Below are positions 1 through 11,771 of a stretch of 64,000 nucleotides of DNA, one piece after another. Below the pieces are notes generated by a model. The model searched no databases and was not told where the DNA came from. It was given only the letters and a program-made list of their open reading frames with translations. The position numbers and the translations under genes were made by a program. Source of the stretch: Peronospora farinosa (lineage: Eukaryota > Oomycota > Peronosporomycetes > Peronosporales > Peronosporaceae); NCBI GenBank assembly GCA_947646735.1, contig CANTFK010000842.1, positions 124,001 to 188,000 of the forward strand. Direction: 5' to 3'. Position 1 is the stretch's first letter. Every line of letters starts with the position of its first letter.

Positions 1-3000
1 GACCGCACTCAGCAAATGCTGACATGTTTGACTTCTAACACCATCAAGACAGGAGACCTCAGCAGCAACCAACTCTTTGTCCACTTGCTCGAACAGCTGC
101 ATTTTGCTGTTGATATCTGCATTTGGCGAGGATACACCTTTCGTCTCCACAATCAAGTCATTGACCTTAGAATCAGAGCCGAACAGCCCCAGCACTGGAG
201 ATGCAATGGCGTCGTGAAAGTTTACTGACCACTGGAGCGTCTTTAGCAGCTTTCTAACCGAACTCTCCAGTGCTGAGCATGAAATTAGGGACAGTACATT
301 GCAGATGGAATTCAAGCAGCATATCATGTGAGGCCCATCAAACAGAAAACCAGAAACATCTCCGCCATCCCAGTACTTTACACATTGTTCAATATCCGCA
401 ATTGCACTTCCTTCGCAAATGCAAATATTTCCACAAACAATATCGCCAGTTGCGATGCCAGCATAGCTAGTCATTAGAGCAATTTCCATCGTAATTACAC
501 CACGCCATCCATAAACTCCTCCGAGATCGACAGAATCGGCACCGACTAAAGACTGGAGGGAGTCAGCAGCACCAGTAAGTGAGTCATGCACGAGTAGCAT
601 CCCCTTAATTGCGATGTTCACGTCACGTTTGGCATAATAAGAACAGTAGATGAGTTTGCGCTTTGCCAGGGACTGGGACACATCCAGCAGAATATCGCCG
701 AATAAATCGCCCTGTATCGCCTTCGACTTGATTTTGATCAATTCGCCATCTAAATGACTTTGAAGCGCACAGCACAGCTTCACACACGATTCAGATGAAT
801 TACCAGCTGAATGCGATGACTCGACATAATCCTCGGCTCGTAACTTGCCCGTAATCCTAGCAGACGAGCATTCGAAGGCATATCGGAACGTGCTCCACAG
901 TATCATAATACGATCCTCGGCTATGTAGCGAGACTTAAAAACGTGAGTGATGTTGTCCAAGAAAGCTTTGGACGTGTTCATGATGGAGCATTCTGTAGCA
1001 TTACCCAAGATTGTAAGCTCATCCAAGAGGCACGATACGTACTTGTCGACAATTGTTTGCGGAATCCTCAGGTTAATGTCTCCACAGTACACGAGTGCAA
1101 AACCAATGAATATACGCGACCTTGTGACATCTTGCATTTCACGAAAGCAATGTGCCAATAAGGAAGCAATATCATCGACTTTCAGTTCAGCATGTGCCTT
1201 GTGTATCTCATCTGCGGTCGCGTCACTGCTCATTACGTACTCCAAGTAGCCTTCTGCAAGCTCAAATGCTTCTGTCAGTGAAGAAATCGTATCTTGAAAG
1301 TTTCCTACTTTGTAGCAACGAGTTGCACAGCTGTAACATTCCCGTGCAATTGACTTCAGATCACCAAGAATTCCCTGCAAAATCGATACACTAAGTTTTC
1401 CATTCATCGTTGCGTCATCAAGAAGCTCACGGACTAGATTCACATGCCGGGAAATCGCGTGCAGAGCAAGCTTGGTTGGTGTTGAACTGCATGTATCGTC
1501 GTAACGCCGCGCCAAGAGGACCACAGCCATTCGATGAAGTCGTGATTCCTCTAGAATTAGCGTTTCAATCATCGTTATATCCGATTCGGCAGAAGAACGT
1601 AGTTCCTTTACCGCCTTACACATTTCAGCAAAACTGCAATATATAGGTTAGATCAACAGGTAGTGTCAGCAAAATGAACTGTTTACCTTGTCACGATTTG
1701 GTAGCACAATTGGCTTTTAGCAGAATGCTGATCACTAATAGTATAGTTGAACATTTTCGTCGAACTCCTCTTCAGGCAACGCATCACGAACTTTCCAAAT
1801 GCAGAGAGAATCTGTGACCTTATTGATCCGGAACTAGAAGCCACCAGCACACCAAACTTTTTCAGATACACCAGCGCTGCCTTCTCACACTGGTCAACGA
1901 ACTTGTCAGGTGTACTGCTGTAAGCGAGATCGCGTATAATTCTACCAGCTCCAGATATTAGTCGTTTGTCAAAAGCACTACCACCAAGACCGTCGCGTAA
2001 GGAAGGACTTCCTTGTCGTTTCTTGGAACCAGATGCACTAAAAAAAACACCCGCGATATAAAATAGCAGGCAAGACTGAATAGGCTCTCCCGTGCTTCCA
2101 AATGAACGTGCGTAGTGGACCGCACTTTCCAAAATCATCGCACTCTTTATATGCATTCCAAGCGATTCGCAAACGACAGCGAAATGTTCAAGCCATTGAA
2201 TATATTCCCACTGAAGCGACTTAGACTGCCAAGTTTGCCAGACAACACAACCAAGTTGTCGTTAGCCAGCAAGAAAACATAAAAGTTGCAAGTGTTCGAC
2301 GTACTTCGTACGTCTGCTTAAAGCTGGGCAGCGTCTGGAGTAGAGCGTCCGCTGATCGATCATAAAATTCACATATTACTTGGAGCCCTTGTTGTGACCG
2401 CTTTGATGCACATTCATATTGGACACCAACACGGTGCACCTAAAGAGTACAGGGCAAAGAACCTTATCAGTTAGCCCTCAAAACTCAAACCGGTGCAAAT
2501 TCCTCTCAAACACTGCTACATATCCCACCTGCTGTATATAGTATATTGAGGTGTAGTTTGAGCATTTGAGCATAAATGTCAATGCCGTTGAGCGGAGCAG
2601 GAGCACAAAACTGGCTCCTTTGAACGAGTTTTGGCCACCACCGTCCATCGTCGAAGCAGATTTCCACAATATCCGAAACGCTCGATCACTAAATGATGAA
2701 GCTAGCTTTGCGTTCTGGCCAGAAAGCTTGTGCAAATGGTCAATCCATGGAGAGAGCGTGGTCTCAGCAACTAATCTCACAGCCTACAGCAAAGTCCACT
2801 CTTACGTAAGCACACTAAAAGGTATGCAACTAAAACCAACCAAATAGAGCCGTACGTCGTAATGCTGAGCAGCAGCTAATAGTGTGATACACGCGTTAGT
2901 GTGACCAAGAAGCAAGCGAGAGAAGTGTGCTGAGTGGAAGCTTTCAGGTCGTGGAAACTCCACCAAAAGTTCCAGTTTCTTGGTAACTCTAGTCATGACG

Positions 3001-3774
3001 TCAGTGCTAATTGCATCTTGCAAATATCTCATCAGCTGTGACGTTCCTGTATCACCGTCATCTAATTTCTTGCACAGCTTGATATGCTCGTTCCATAGAC
3101 GAACGTGAACACAAGTAGCTACACACATTGCAGACTCACGCATCTACGCGACAAACCAACAAATAGTTAGAAAAATCTAGCAAAAGCACTGCAGCATCTT
3201 CATACAATACAGTACCCACCTTGGGCATCTCTGCATATTTCTTGGCTACTTGATAGAGCAGATTCTCCACCACAAGGTCTCCAAGACGTACTGTATGCTC
3301 CAACACACACACCACGTACAGTGCCACACATGCTAAGTCCATTGCCACAACTATATCGTTTAGCTCTGCTTCCATACAAATGTACAACAAATTACAATGT
3401 TAATCATTAGCATCAGCTAGAAGACGGTGCACCGTATACTGACCTTCCGCGTTGGCTGTAGCAATATTTACTGGCGCGTAAACCTTCACAATACTCTGAA
3501 CTATTTTAGCAGCAAGTACGATATTGGTTCGACAGCCATCGCTTGTTCGTCGGCGCTTGAAACCTCGCTCTAGAGTCAGCCCTTGAGTCCACGCTGATTG
3601 GCGATGCTCAACAGCAGCGCTCAGCAAGGATAGCGTAGATAACGCGATCGATGTAACGCTATTATTGCGCACCAAAGCTGTAGCTTTGGGTATAAAGTAA
3701 GCAAGCGCCTTCTTTGCTTCTCCACGTTGCTGTACAAGCATCAGAATCTGGTCACCCCTATCGATGTCACCCAT
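1..3774 (-). CDS. Large multi-exon alpha-helical protein, 3'-truncated by window edge (separase N-terminal region is a weak guess)
   Basis: Seven exons can be joined in frame with GT-AG introns: 3774-3444, 3368-3220, 3143-2841, 2783-2529, 2439-2305, 2225-1687 and 1633 to the window edge. Introns are 52-85 nt, and the fifth carries a CTAAC branch-like motif. The join gives about 1,110 residues with no stop, and the C terminus lies outside the window. The product is almost entirely helical, Leu/Ala/Ser-rich, with TPR-like stretches (for example around YKVGNFQDTISSLTEAFELA) and no catalytic motif in view. A long helical solenoid with the enzyme part still to come would fit separase (ESPL1), but FANCI-like or other solenoid proteins are possible; I do not recognise it securely. 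The start is the first ATG of the first exon (MGDIDRGD). It is divergent from LIPT2, with 102 bp between starts. Confidence 0.6.
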
Positions 3775-3876
3775 ACTAAGCCTTTTTCTAATAAGTACGG
3801 AAGTGCGTATTACTTAAATGTCATAGATTCAGAAGAATGACAATAGAACGTACACAAAGACAACGTAAAATACACC
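3775..3876. promoter_or_regulatory. Putative bidirectional promoter
   Basis: This 102-bp spacer separates the start codons of two divergently oriented genes, so both promoters must lie here or inside the neighbours. It is AT-rich, with a TCAT-containing stretch near 3820-3826 that may be initiator-like. No TATA box is obvious. The assignment is inferred from geometry only. Confidence 0.4.
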
Positions 3877-4722
3877 ATGAGCATCCGTAGCGTGCTGGCT
3901 ACAGTCTCGAGACAGCATCGATGCGTGTCTACAATGGCTACCTCAACTCGTTTCTTGTCTACAAAAGCGTCAGTAACTAACACTTTCCAGCCGAAGCGCA
4001 AGTGTGTTGCGTATCGTCTTGGATGCGTCGAGTATGAGACTGCATGGGACTGGCAGAAACAGCTCATCCGAAACCGTGTTTTGGCCATGCGTGCTGGTCA
4101 TTCAATGGACAAAGACGTGGTGCTTGTTCTTGAACATCCGAGTGTGTACACATTGGGTCGAGGTGGTAGTTTGGACAATATCAAGTTCGACCCAGAGAAG
4201 GAGCAAATCAAGTTAATGCGAGTCGATCGAGGCGGTGAAGTGACATACCATGGACCTGGTCAGGTGGTGGTGTACCCGATCTTGGATTTGACTCAGCACA
4301 AGAAGGATCTGCACTGGTACCTTCGTCAAGTTGAGGAGGTAGTGATTCGTACGTTGGCCAAGTTTGACATTCAGGGCGAGCGTGTAGACGGACTTACGGG
4401 CGTTTGGGTGGAAGAGCAGTCGAGCTCTGGCAACAATGGACAATGTAGCGGACATTATGAGCGAGAGATGCGCAAGATTTGTGCTGTCGGTACACATGCG
4501 AGTCGCTGGGTGACCATGCACGGCTTTGCACTTAACGTAAAGACGGACTTGCGCGAATTTGACCGTATAATTCCTTGTGGTATTGAGGACCGTGCAGTCA
4601 CAAGTATCGAACGCATTCGTCCGGACACAACGATCAAGGATGTACAGGATGCTGCGATTGAGGCTATCAGTCAAGTCTTCCACCTTGATATGGAAGATGT
4701 CGAGGCCAAATCGCCACTGTAA
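3877..4722 (+). CDS. LIPT2: Octanoyl-[acyl-carrier-protein]:protein N-octanoyltransferase, mitochondrial (LIPT2/LipB)
   Basis: This 281-residue intronless protein transfers octanoyl groups from acyl carrier protein to lipoyl domains of 2-oxoacid dehydrogenases and glycine cleavage H protein, the first step of lipoate synthesis. The LipB signature is clear: RGGEVTYHGPGQ (about residues 115-126), the lysine motif KICAVG (Lys about 200) followed by SRWVTMHGFALNV, and the PCGI motif (Cys about 234). The Lys-Cys spacing of 34 equals that of bacterial LipB catalytic residues. About 40 N-terminal residues are Arg/Ser/Thr-rich and lack acids, typical of a mitochondrial presequence. A second in-frame Met at residue 20 could be an alternative start. 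An insertion of about 17 residues precedes the lysine motif. The gene converges with the decarboxylase gene, 39 bp away. Confidence 0.95.
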   Translation: MSIRSVLATVSRQHRCVSTMATSTRFLSTKASVTNTFQPKRKCVAYRLGCVEYETAWDWQKQLIRNRVLAMRAGHSMDKDVVLVLEHPSVYTLGRGGSLDNIKFDPEKEQIKLMRVDRGGEVTYHGPGQVVVYPILDLTQHKKDLHWYLRQVEEVVIRTLAKFDIQGERVDGLTGVWVEEQSSSGNNGQCSGHYEREMRKICAVGTHASRWVTMHGFALNVKTDLREFDRIIPCGIEDRAVTSIERIRPDTTIKDVQDAAIEAISQVFHLDMEDVEAKSPL

Positions 4723-4761
4723 TGCATGCTACTTGTACTTGCAGCTGTTTTCCTTTTCGAT

Positions 4762-5669
4762 CTACTTGGGAAGAGTTACGTAGCTCAATTCCTCAAGTGT
4801 GAAAGCGACAATGCTATCAACCATTGCAAGGCCTCCATTTCCTGCGTGCATGACAATTAGACCAAGGAACTCACACTACGTCAGAATAGAGCATATATAT
4901 CCACGTGAATAATTTTGTGTACCAATAACTCCGCAAGCCAATTTCTTCTCCACGGGGGGAATCATCTTGTATCCGAGCTCATTTAGCACTCGAAGTTGTT
5001 TAGCTGTGATTGGATGGTTCCACATATCCGTATTCATCGCAGGTGCGAATATAAAAGGCTTGGTCATGATCCAAGCCCGAGCAATGCATGTCTGACAAAA
5101 CAATACTCCGTCAAAGATAATTTCAGCTCCTCACTGATTCAACAACGTACTACGAGATTATTTGCCAAGCCGTTCGCGAGTTTTCCGAGGGTATTTGCAG
5201 ACATAGGAGCCAAAAGCATCACGTCAGCCCAGTCCTTAAGCTGCAACACACACAAAAAAACAGCATCAGGGCAATTAAAGTCACAACGTATCGGCTTCCT
5301 CGCACCCCCGCACCTCAATGTGACGCACGCGGTCCCCCACGATATTCCACACTTTCCACTCGTCATCATCACGAACAACTTCAATTTTGTTACCATGTTC
5401 AATATGTGAAAATTGTGTTGCTGCAATGAACTCCGCCCAAGCGATTGCATCGTAATCTTGGGCGCGTTGTAGGAAAAAATCTGCTGACTTGGTGAGTACC
5501 ACGCACACCTAATCTCATACATTAATCAGTCTTCACTTCTATCATAGCAAACCTGCACGCCTCTTACCTCTGCTGTCTCCGATAAACGCACTGCAATCTC
5601 CGGCACCTTGATCGTCGCCACGCTCCCGCTAGCACACAGCAGCACATGCGGTTTGCGGCAGAAATTCAT
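4762..5669 (-). CDS. PPCDC: Phosphopantothenoylcysteine decarboxylase (PPCDC, HFCD flavoprotein)
   Basis: Five exons (5669-5568, 5508-5314, 5240-5154, 5091-4923, 4841-4762) join in frame to a 210-residue protein, the usual size for eukaryotic PPCDC/HAL3. It decarboxylates 4'-phosphopantothenoylcysteine with FMN during coenzyme A synthesis. Visible family motifs are the N-terminal flavoprotein start (VLLCASGSVATIK), HIELKDWADVMLLAPMSANT (flavin-binding segment, created exactly by splicing exon 2 to 3), the PAMNTDMW signature with the catalytic-loop Asn, and the Cys-Gly of LACGVIGNG. The predicted introns are 59-82 nt and all GT-AG. The gene is divergent from the ALC1-like gene with 66 bp between start codons and convergent with LIPT2. 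It appears intact. Confidence 0.93.
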
Positions 5670-5735
5670 CGTTATGTCACTAAACCGGGGATTGCAGCAC
5701 TTGCACGGAGTGATGGTCAGGTCACTTTTTGACCA
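5670..5735. promoter_or_regulatory. Putative bidirectional promoter between PPCDC and ALC1-like genes
   Basis: Only 66 bp separate the two divergent start codons. Regulation of both genes must use this spacer or the adjacent coding sequence. No specific motif was assigned. Confidence 0.35.
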
Positions 5736-8556
5736 ATGGAAAACGTGGTGCGCGAGCTGGAGCTATGTGGGAAGCGGCCGACACCGCTGGCGGATCAAGT
5801 AAAGACGCAGCCATCGTCGATACTGGAGAATGTGACATTGCATGATTACCAATTGAAAGGGATGCATTGGTTGTTGCGCAAATATGAGCAAGGAGTGAAC
5901 CCTATTCTGGGTGATGAGATGGGACTGGGAAAGACGTTGCAAGTCATTGCATTTTTTGCAGCGCTCGTAGCTCCTGCTCAAGACTTGAAAGAATCTAAAG
6001 CTGGACGAAAATATTTAATCATTGCACCGTTAAGTGTGTTACCTAATTGGACGGAACAATTTGAGCAGTTTGCGCCCAGTATTTCTACCGTCGTGTACAT
6101 TGGGCCTTTGAAAGATCGAGAGGTTACGCAGAAGGTCATTAAAGCCAGTTCGATGGACCAAGCGTTGGTCGTAGTGACGTCATATGAGATGTTATTGTAT
6201 GACCACGGGTACTTTCACAAAATTGTGTGGGAAGTAATGATAATGGATGAAGGACATCGACTTAAGAACCCAAAGGGACAACTCTATGGAATTGTTTCGA
6301 CTAGACTGCGGTCTACTTTTGCAGTGATATTGTCGGGAACACCAATTCAGAATGACCTTGAAGAGCTCTTTGCATTGCTTTCAATTCTCAACCCGAACGT
6401 TTTTAAGGACCAAAAGTTGTTTGAACTTACCTTTAGAGATTGTTTCTCAGCAAACGCACAACGATTAGATGTGCATCAAGATGCTAAATTGAAACGGTTG
6501 AACAAAGTAGATGCGTTGATGCAGAGACTATTGGCTCCTCTGCTTCTTGTGCGCACACTTCAGGATATACAGGGTGCGTTTACATTACCAATACTTTCTG
6601 AAACAGTTGTTCATACGCCGATGTCAGCAATGCAGCGCGCGTACTACAAGGAAGTGATCACCAGGAATGCTGAGGTTTTAAATGGCGTGGCAAAAGCTCA
6701 AGGGAACAGGTACTTGTGGAAATTGTGAAAAGCATTAGAGCTTATGGTAGGTCCTTGAAAGGCCTTTGGATATTGTCTAACGCTGCTTTGATATGTACGT
6801 ATAGGGTCCCTTTACTGAATATCTTACCTCAATTGAGAAAAGTATGCAACCATCCATACTTGTTCCCTGGAGCAGAACCTGAACCATTTATAGAAGGAAG
6901 CCATTTGTATGAAAACAGTGGCAAGCTCTTCGTACTTCACCAGATTTTGCCGCGACTGAAACAAGAGGGTCATCGAGTACTTCTTTTCAGCCAGTCGCCG
7001 CCTTTTTTAGACATCATTCAAGATTTTCTCACGCTTGAAAGATTTGCGTACGAACGAATTGATGGGTCTGTACGAGGGAAAGAGCGTTGGCAGTGTATTG
7101 AACGCTTTAGAAGAGACCCTGAAACGTTTTTTTTCTTATCTCGACGCGAGCTGGAGGTATGGGGCTGAATCTGCAGAGCGCCGATACGATCATTTTTGCG
7201 GACTCGGACTACAATCCGCAAATGGACCTTCAGGCAGTAGCGCGCGCTTATCGACTGGGTCAAACCAAACCTATTCACGTGATAAAATTCGTCTGTGCGA
7301 ACACAGTCGAAGAAAGCATATATCGTCGCGCTCTAAAAAAGATGCGCATGGCCGATCGCATCCGTAACCTTGCACGCCGAGTTGATGGTGGCGACGACGA
7401 AAGCGACGATGATTGTGACACTGGCTTGTCGGACATAATTCAGTTTGGACTACATCGACTTATGGAAACGTCTGCCAGTGAGGGTGAAGATGCACTCATA
7501 AAAGCTCTAGATGAAGAACTCATTCAGCATATTTTGTTCCGGAGAATAGCCCGACCAGTTGAAGGAATTGCAGCTCCCGGTCTGAACGGCGACAAGTTGC
7601 TCGAATCAGGCGGAGATTTTCGTGAGGCAAACATGTACTATTTTGAGGGAGAAGACTACTCAAAAGCTAGGAGTACGAAGACGCAAGATGCAGAGTTGCT
7701 CCAAAAGTTGTGCACTGAAGCAGCAAGTTGCACAAAGCGACAAACAATAACGGCTCGGAAGGTGTATGAGCACAACGAAGTGAATGAAGATGAAGAAGAT
7801 GAGGAACAAGCTAATGAGAACGAAGCAGAACGAAATCGGAAACGAGAAAAACGGCGCCAAAAAGCGCTGGAAAGGAAACTTGCCCAGTGGAAAGCCAACG
7901 AATGCACGTCAGCCGCAATCGATAGTAGCAAGCCGGAAGATGGCTCACGACACTCACTACTGCGCATCTCTGATGGATGTGGTCGACTGCACTACAAGTC
8001 CGGTGACGCCAGCCAACCGTCTCGGAGCTCCCTTCGCGACCGGCCATATATTATTGTTCATTGCGTCGACAATAGCGGCGTATGGTGTTCGCGAGGTTTC
8101 TTCCGCTCTCTGTCAATGCTTTCGCCCATCATTCAGAAGAAATATGAAGCGGCTGGGCGCTATGGTGACCTTATGCTTGGTAGTGCACACTTGATTCCTC
8201 TACCGCCGCAAGCTGCTACAGACGACGGAGCAGCAACCGATAGGTTTGTGTGCTTACTAGTCGTGCAGGGGTCTCTTGGAAAGAAAAAGCAACGAGTGGG
8301 AAACGGGCCTGGCACGATGCAGCGCTTTCGTCATGGTAAATCGTCGACTTTTCACCTCAATGCACTGGAGACTGCATTGCAAGCGTTGGCGCATCGTGCG
8401 CTCGAGTTGAGCGCAACCGTTCATTTACCCCGAATCGGCTACGGCACCCCCAATTTCAATTGGTATGCTGTCGAGCGTTTACTAGCACACAATCTTCGAG
8501 ACGCGGGCGTTGACGCTACGATTTACTATTATTCTGTAAAGCAGAGATTTTCTTAG
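5736..8556 (+). CDS. CHD1L: ALC1/CHD1L-like SNF2 chromatin remodeller with C-terminal macro domain; one-base frameshift
   Basis: An SNF2 ATPase is fused to a macro domain, the architecture of poly(ADP-ribose)-activated remodeller ALC1. Exon 1 (5736-6709) carries Walker A DEMGLGKTLQ, DEGH box and SGTPIQNDLEEL. A 95-nt intron (6710-6804, GTACTT...TATAG, with CTAAC branch motif) leads to QLRKVCNHPYLF and the helicase-C region. At a run of eight T (7127-7134) the reading frame slips by one base; the other frame then supplies STRAGGMGLNLQSADT and ARAYRLGQTKPIHV, as the family requires. The C-terminal 160 residues match the ALC1 macro domain (VHLPRIGYGTPNFNWYAVERL). An acidic/basic linker lies at about 7780-7870. 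One T missing from the homopolymer would explain the break, either as an assembly error or a real mutation. Confidence 0.88.
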
Positions 8557-9095
8557 TTGAGACCTCCATCGGAATCGTAACATTTGAGTATAAAGATGCA
8601 GCAATATAGCAAAGCCTTACAGTATTCATTACCTAGCGCACTATAAATACATCCCTTCTTTACTAATAAATAGTTGAAAGAATCCTATGAATAGCATACG
8701 AAATTGCGAACTAAGGACCTAAATTCATTCACTTTGCATTTGCCAACCTGTGCTCGCCTGATCTGTACATGGGCAAGCTACCATGTGCTACAAGCACACA
8801 CCTTCTGCAAAGATGAGGAAGCGATTAAATCGTCATAGCCTCGCGCGCTGTGGTGAAGATTGCTGGTCGCTATAACGACTCGTACAACAATTGCCGGTTG
8901 CCGAAAAGGCTCGATCAACAAACAAAAAAACTTACACTGAACTGCGTCGTGGAAGCTGATGCCAGTCTTTTGGAGCGCAATGTGTACTGAGTTGAAAGAT
9001 TTCAACTGATTTATAATTACTAGGAGTTACTTTCTCGTTCGCGTCTGCGAGCAACATCGTCCAAGAGGCGAAGACATTCGAAGAGCTAGCGCATT
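8557..9095. other. Intergenic region, no gene recognised
   Basis: AT-rich sequence downstream of the ALC1-like gene. A 75-codon minus-strand frame (9005-8778) has no recognisable motif and is probably chance. Nothing else is supported. Confidence 0.5.
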
Positions 9096-9444
9096 ATGTA
9101 ACGGGGTAAGCCCGTTACATTATATGGACACTTATACTGTATGAAGTGTCAATCAAAATCTTATAATAACTAATAATTTTCGACAATAATATCTTTACTT
9201 ATAATATTGTTTATAAATCTCCTTGAAGTTGGAGGTGCCCTCTAAATGGTTGATATGGGCCATCATATCAACCAACGCGCTGACCAATGACCGATGGACG
9301 CGCGCAATGAGTGGAGGGCAAGTTGTTAGCATACATTGTTAAATTTTTATATAGTTATCATAGGCTATAACAGATTAGTTTTATTAGATAGTTAGCTATA
9401 TTACATCCAGTTTTCTTTTCCTTCTCAACTAAGCGTTTGTTTAG
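9096..9444. repeat. Probable gypsy LTR or LTR-proximal remnant
   Basis: It begins with TGTAACGGGGTAAGCCCGTTACA, written in parts as TGTAACGGG and CCCGTTACA, an inverted repeat resembling the ends of the LTR family seen at 17817-18170, 28999-29362 and 33026-33391. It is followed by AT-rich promoter-like sequence leading into a gypsy coding fragment. Confidence 0.5.
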
Positions 9445-9918
9445 TTGATTGACTTCCTCTGCTCACGTGTACGTGAGGTAGTCGAGGTACCTGCTTTTAC
9501 TTTCATCAGTGAAGGTAGACTATACTGTTATCAGTATATTCGGAGGGTGCCCCATTACTCATTGGCCCTTTTGCCCTCCTCCAAAGGGGGGGGGGGCCCA
9601 GGTGGCTTTAAGAGCGACTCACTGCATGTTGGTATTGACATCGGCTCTCATTTAAAGCAAGATAAGGTCGAGGAAACCAACAAAATTGGGGATAATGACA
9701 TCCCGAGTACTTCAAAAGGTACGGTCTCGTCAAGGAGATGGCAGCGTCGCCAGGTGGCGGCTGCGAGACGCAAGGCGTCTTATTTATCACATTATGATGC
9801 CAGTGAAGAGCTGTACACCCTGGTCAATGGAGTGACAGGTGATGTAGATGGTAAGGTGGGCCTTGAGGCCCTTCCATCAATTAATACTCTTTTAGAGATA
9901 GACGATGATCTCTCTTGA
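9445..9918 (+). mobile_element. Ty3/gypsy pol fragment upstream of RT
   Basis: The 157-codon frame contains YDASEELYTLVNGVTGD and LEALPSINTLLEIDD, resembling the spacer between protease and reverse transcriptase in oomycete gypsy pol. A minus-strand copy of the adjoining region follows at 10087-10661. The frame stops immediately after, so only this block survives. It contains a run of ten G (about 9588-9597). Confidence 0.55.
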
Positions 9919-10086
9919 GATCGCCTTGTCCAAAAATAAAGATACTTGATCCACCTGATACACTTGATCTTCTAACCACTTGAGCCGTCTAGCGATCTTG
10001 TACCTACTAATCGCTGTAAGCGGGACATTGCTTACTTGCATGAGCACTTATTATCCATCGACTAAGTCGAGCGCACTGTAAATCCA

Positions 10087-10661
10087 TTAAATTATACTTT
10101 TTGTATTATAAATTACATAGTACAACCTATCATATCGTTCCAAAGTACCTCTTTTTAGGTATTGGCGTCTGTGCAGGTATAGTGGCTGCATAAAGTTTAT
10201 TATAAGCACAAACAATACTCCACTTACCATTGGGTTTCTCGATACAGAATTCAGATGTCCAGTGCGAAGATTTCCTCTCACGCATCATATCCGCCGCGTG
10301 CTTTGTACGAAAGAACTCGTCAATCACGTCACACTGTTCTTTTGGCAGAGGCCACTGTCGTGTTTGGCAGTATTTGGTTCCAGGAACCAAGCCAATTCCA
10401 TGACGTACACCTCTATCAGGAGGTAGAACAGACGGTACATCATGTCTTGGAAATTTCTAACAAACGGATGGTAGGATCCTTCAAGATTGAGGATCTACTA
10501 CGTGCACTAAGTGCCGCCTTTGTATCATCCCCTACCTCATCTATAAGCGAGGATGAGTGTAGCACGAGATCCGGTCGAATGACCACCATATCGAATAAAC
10601 TTTCAGCCTTCAAGACTTGATACAGCTCATTTACAGATCCTGGGTGACTCGGATAGAGCAC
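10087..10661 (-). mobile_element. Ty3/gypsy reverse transcriptase N-terminal fragment, frameshifted
   Basis: On the minus strand the frame at 10661-10440 gives the pre-RT segment ([19 protein letters not shown]) and the frame at 10390-10130 gives FCIEKPNGKWSIVCAYNKL and ATIPAQTPIP, characteristic of the RT fingers of gypsy elements. The two parts are in different frames and the palm with the catalytic Asp pair is missing. It is a dead fragment. Confidence 0.75.
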
Positions 10662-10905
10662 CTACAAGAACCCCTCGACCGCGAGAGGATTTTTGCACGT
10701 TCGACCCCCAACCAATCTCAAACACGGTTAATTTTGGCATCGACTCGAGTCCACCGAGAAGGGTGCTACCCGCCCTACGACGGGTACACAAGGTGAGGAA
10801 GGAAAGTTGCACGGAACGGAGTACCCCCTCCGATAGTCGGTTGTCTAGGCGCCAGTGGAGAGTCGGGATCACATCAGAAATTTTGTGAATCCCTCCCCAC
10901 CACAA
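10662..10905 (+). repeat. LTR 3'-end fragment related to the 41-kb gypsy LTR
   Basis: The segment with CCCGCCCTACGACGGGTACA, CAAGGTGAGGAAGG, TACCCCCTCCGATAGTCGG and AGTGGAGAGTCGGGATC, ending at CCCCACCACA, is a diverged copy of the last 200 bp of the LTRs ending at 42790 and 54812. It lies between opposite-orientation pol fragments. Confidence 0.7.
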
Positions 10906-10918
10906 TATTACATCCTAT

Positions 10919-11771
10919 ATGAACGGCTTTACACACCCACGCGCTCCGTTAAGGATACCATTCTGTGGTTCAGGGCTTGGTGGGGGAGAGGTTGCCGATC
11001 GACTTGCTGATGCCAGCCCTAATACTGCTAAGAAACAGGTGAATGCGTTTCTCGCAACGCGACTAAGTTTCTTACGACATATGCAAGATGCAATGGCTGA
11101 TAGCCAAGACAAACAGAAGGAATATGCGGATGCTGAAGGCAGAAGGTGTATTACTTGGTATGAAGTCGAAAAGCAAGTATTGAAACGCTAAGAGACTAAG
11201 TGTCTGCTGTCTTTAAGACAAAGTTGCGTCCGCGCTTCATCGAACCCTTTACGGTCGTGTCCAAGAAAGGCTTCGTGTATACGCTTATCTGCCGCGCAAA
11301 TTGCGTACACATCCCGTGTTCTACGTCGGCATGCTCAAACTATATCGGATTCCGTCCCAATTGAACGCTAAGGCGCTTGCGCCGAGGTCGTCGGCGCTAC
11401 CGCAGGACGTATCATCTGAATCAAGATTGCAAGCTGCCCCTCCACTCGGATTTGGCTTTGCTCCAACGACTGGAGGCGAGTCTGCATCTGCTGCACGGTC
11501 TCACGAAGACATTTCACCTCCTAGAGTAGCTCAGCATGAGCCTGTGCCGATACACCGGCCTCCGCCGGCATTGTTCGATAAGAAGGGGGACCTTCAGTTC
11601 CACATGGAGCGGCTTCTTCAGAACCGTCGTCGCCACGGTCAAAATCAATACGTGGTGAAGTGGCAGGGTACCCCGAGTCGAGGGACTTATGCTAATTTGA
11701 GGTACCTCTTGGGGAAGATTGCCCCTACGCCGTTGACATTTTCGAACGCTGCGTTCAGGGTCATCTTGTGA
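10919..11771 (+). mobile_element. Ty3/gypsy integrase C terminus with chromodomain, fragmented
   Basis: The frame at 10919-11191 encodes RLSFLRHMQDAMADSQDKQK, the post-catalytic region of gypsy integrase. The frame at 11301-11771 begins with RTHPVFYVGMLKLYR (the GPY-like module) and contains a chromodomain-like end, HMERLLQNRRRHGQNQYVVK followed by WQGTP. The frames are interrupted by stops between 11191 and 11300. Confidence 0.75.

Noticed and set aside
3400..3774. FANCI as identity of the left-edge gene
   Set aside because: A vague similarity to helical repeat proteins only; no FANCI-specific segment could be matched, so the identity is left open.
7656..7967. Minus-strand Ser/Phe-rich frames under the ALC1 linker
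   Set aside because: Complement of the Glu/Lys-rich linker; composition explains the open frame.
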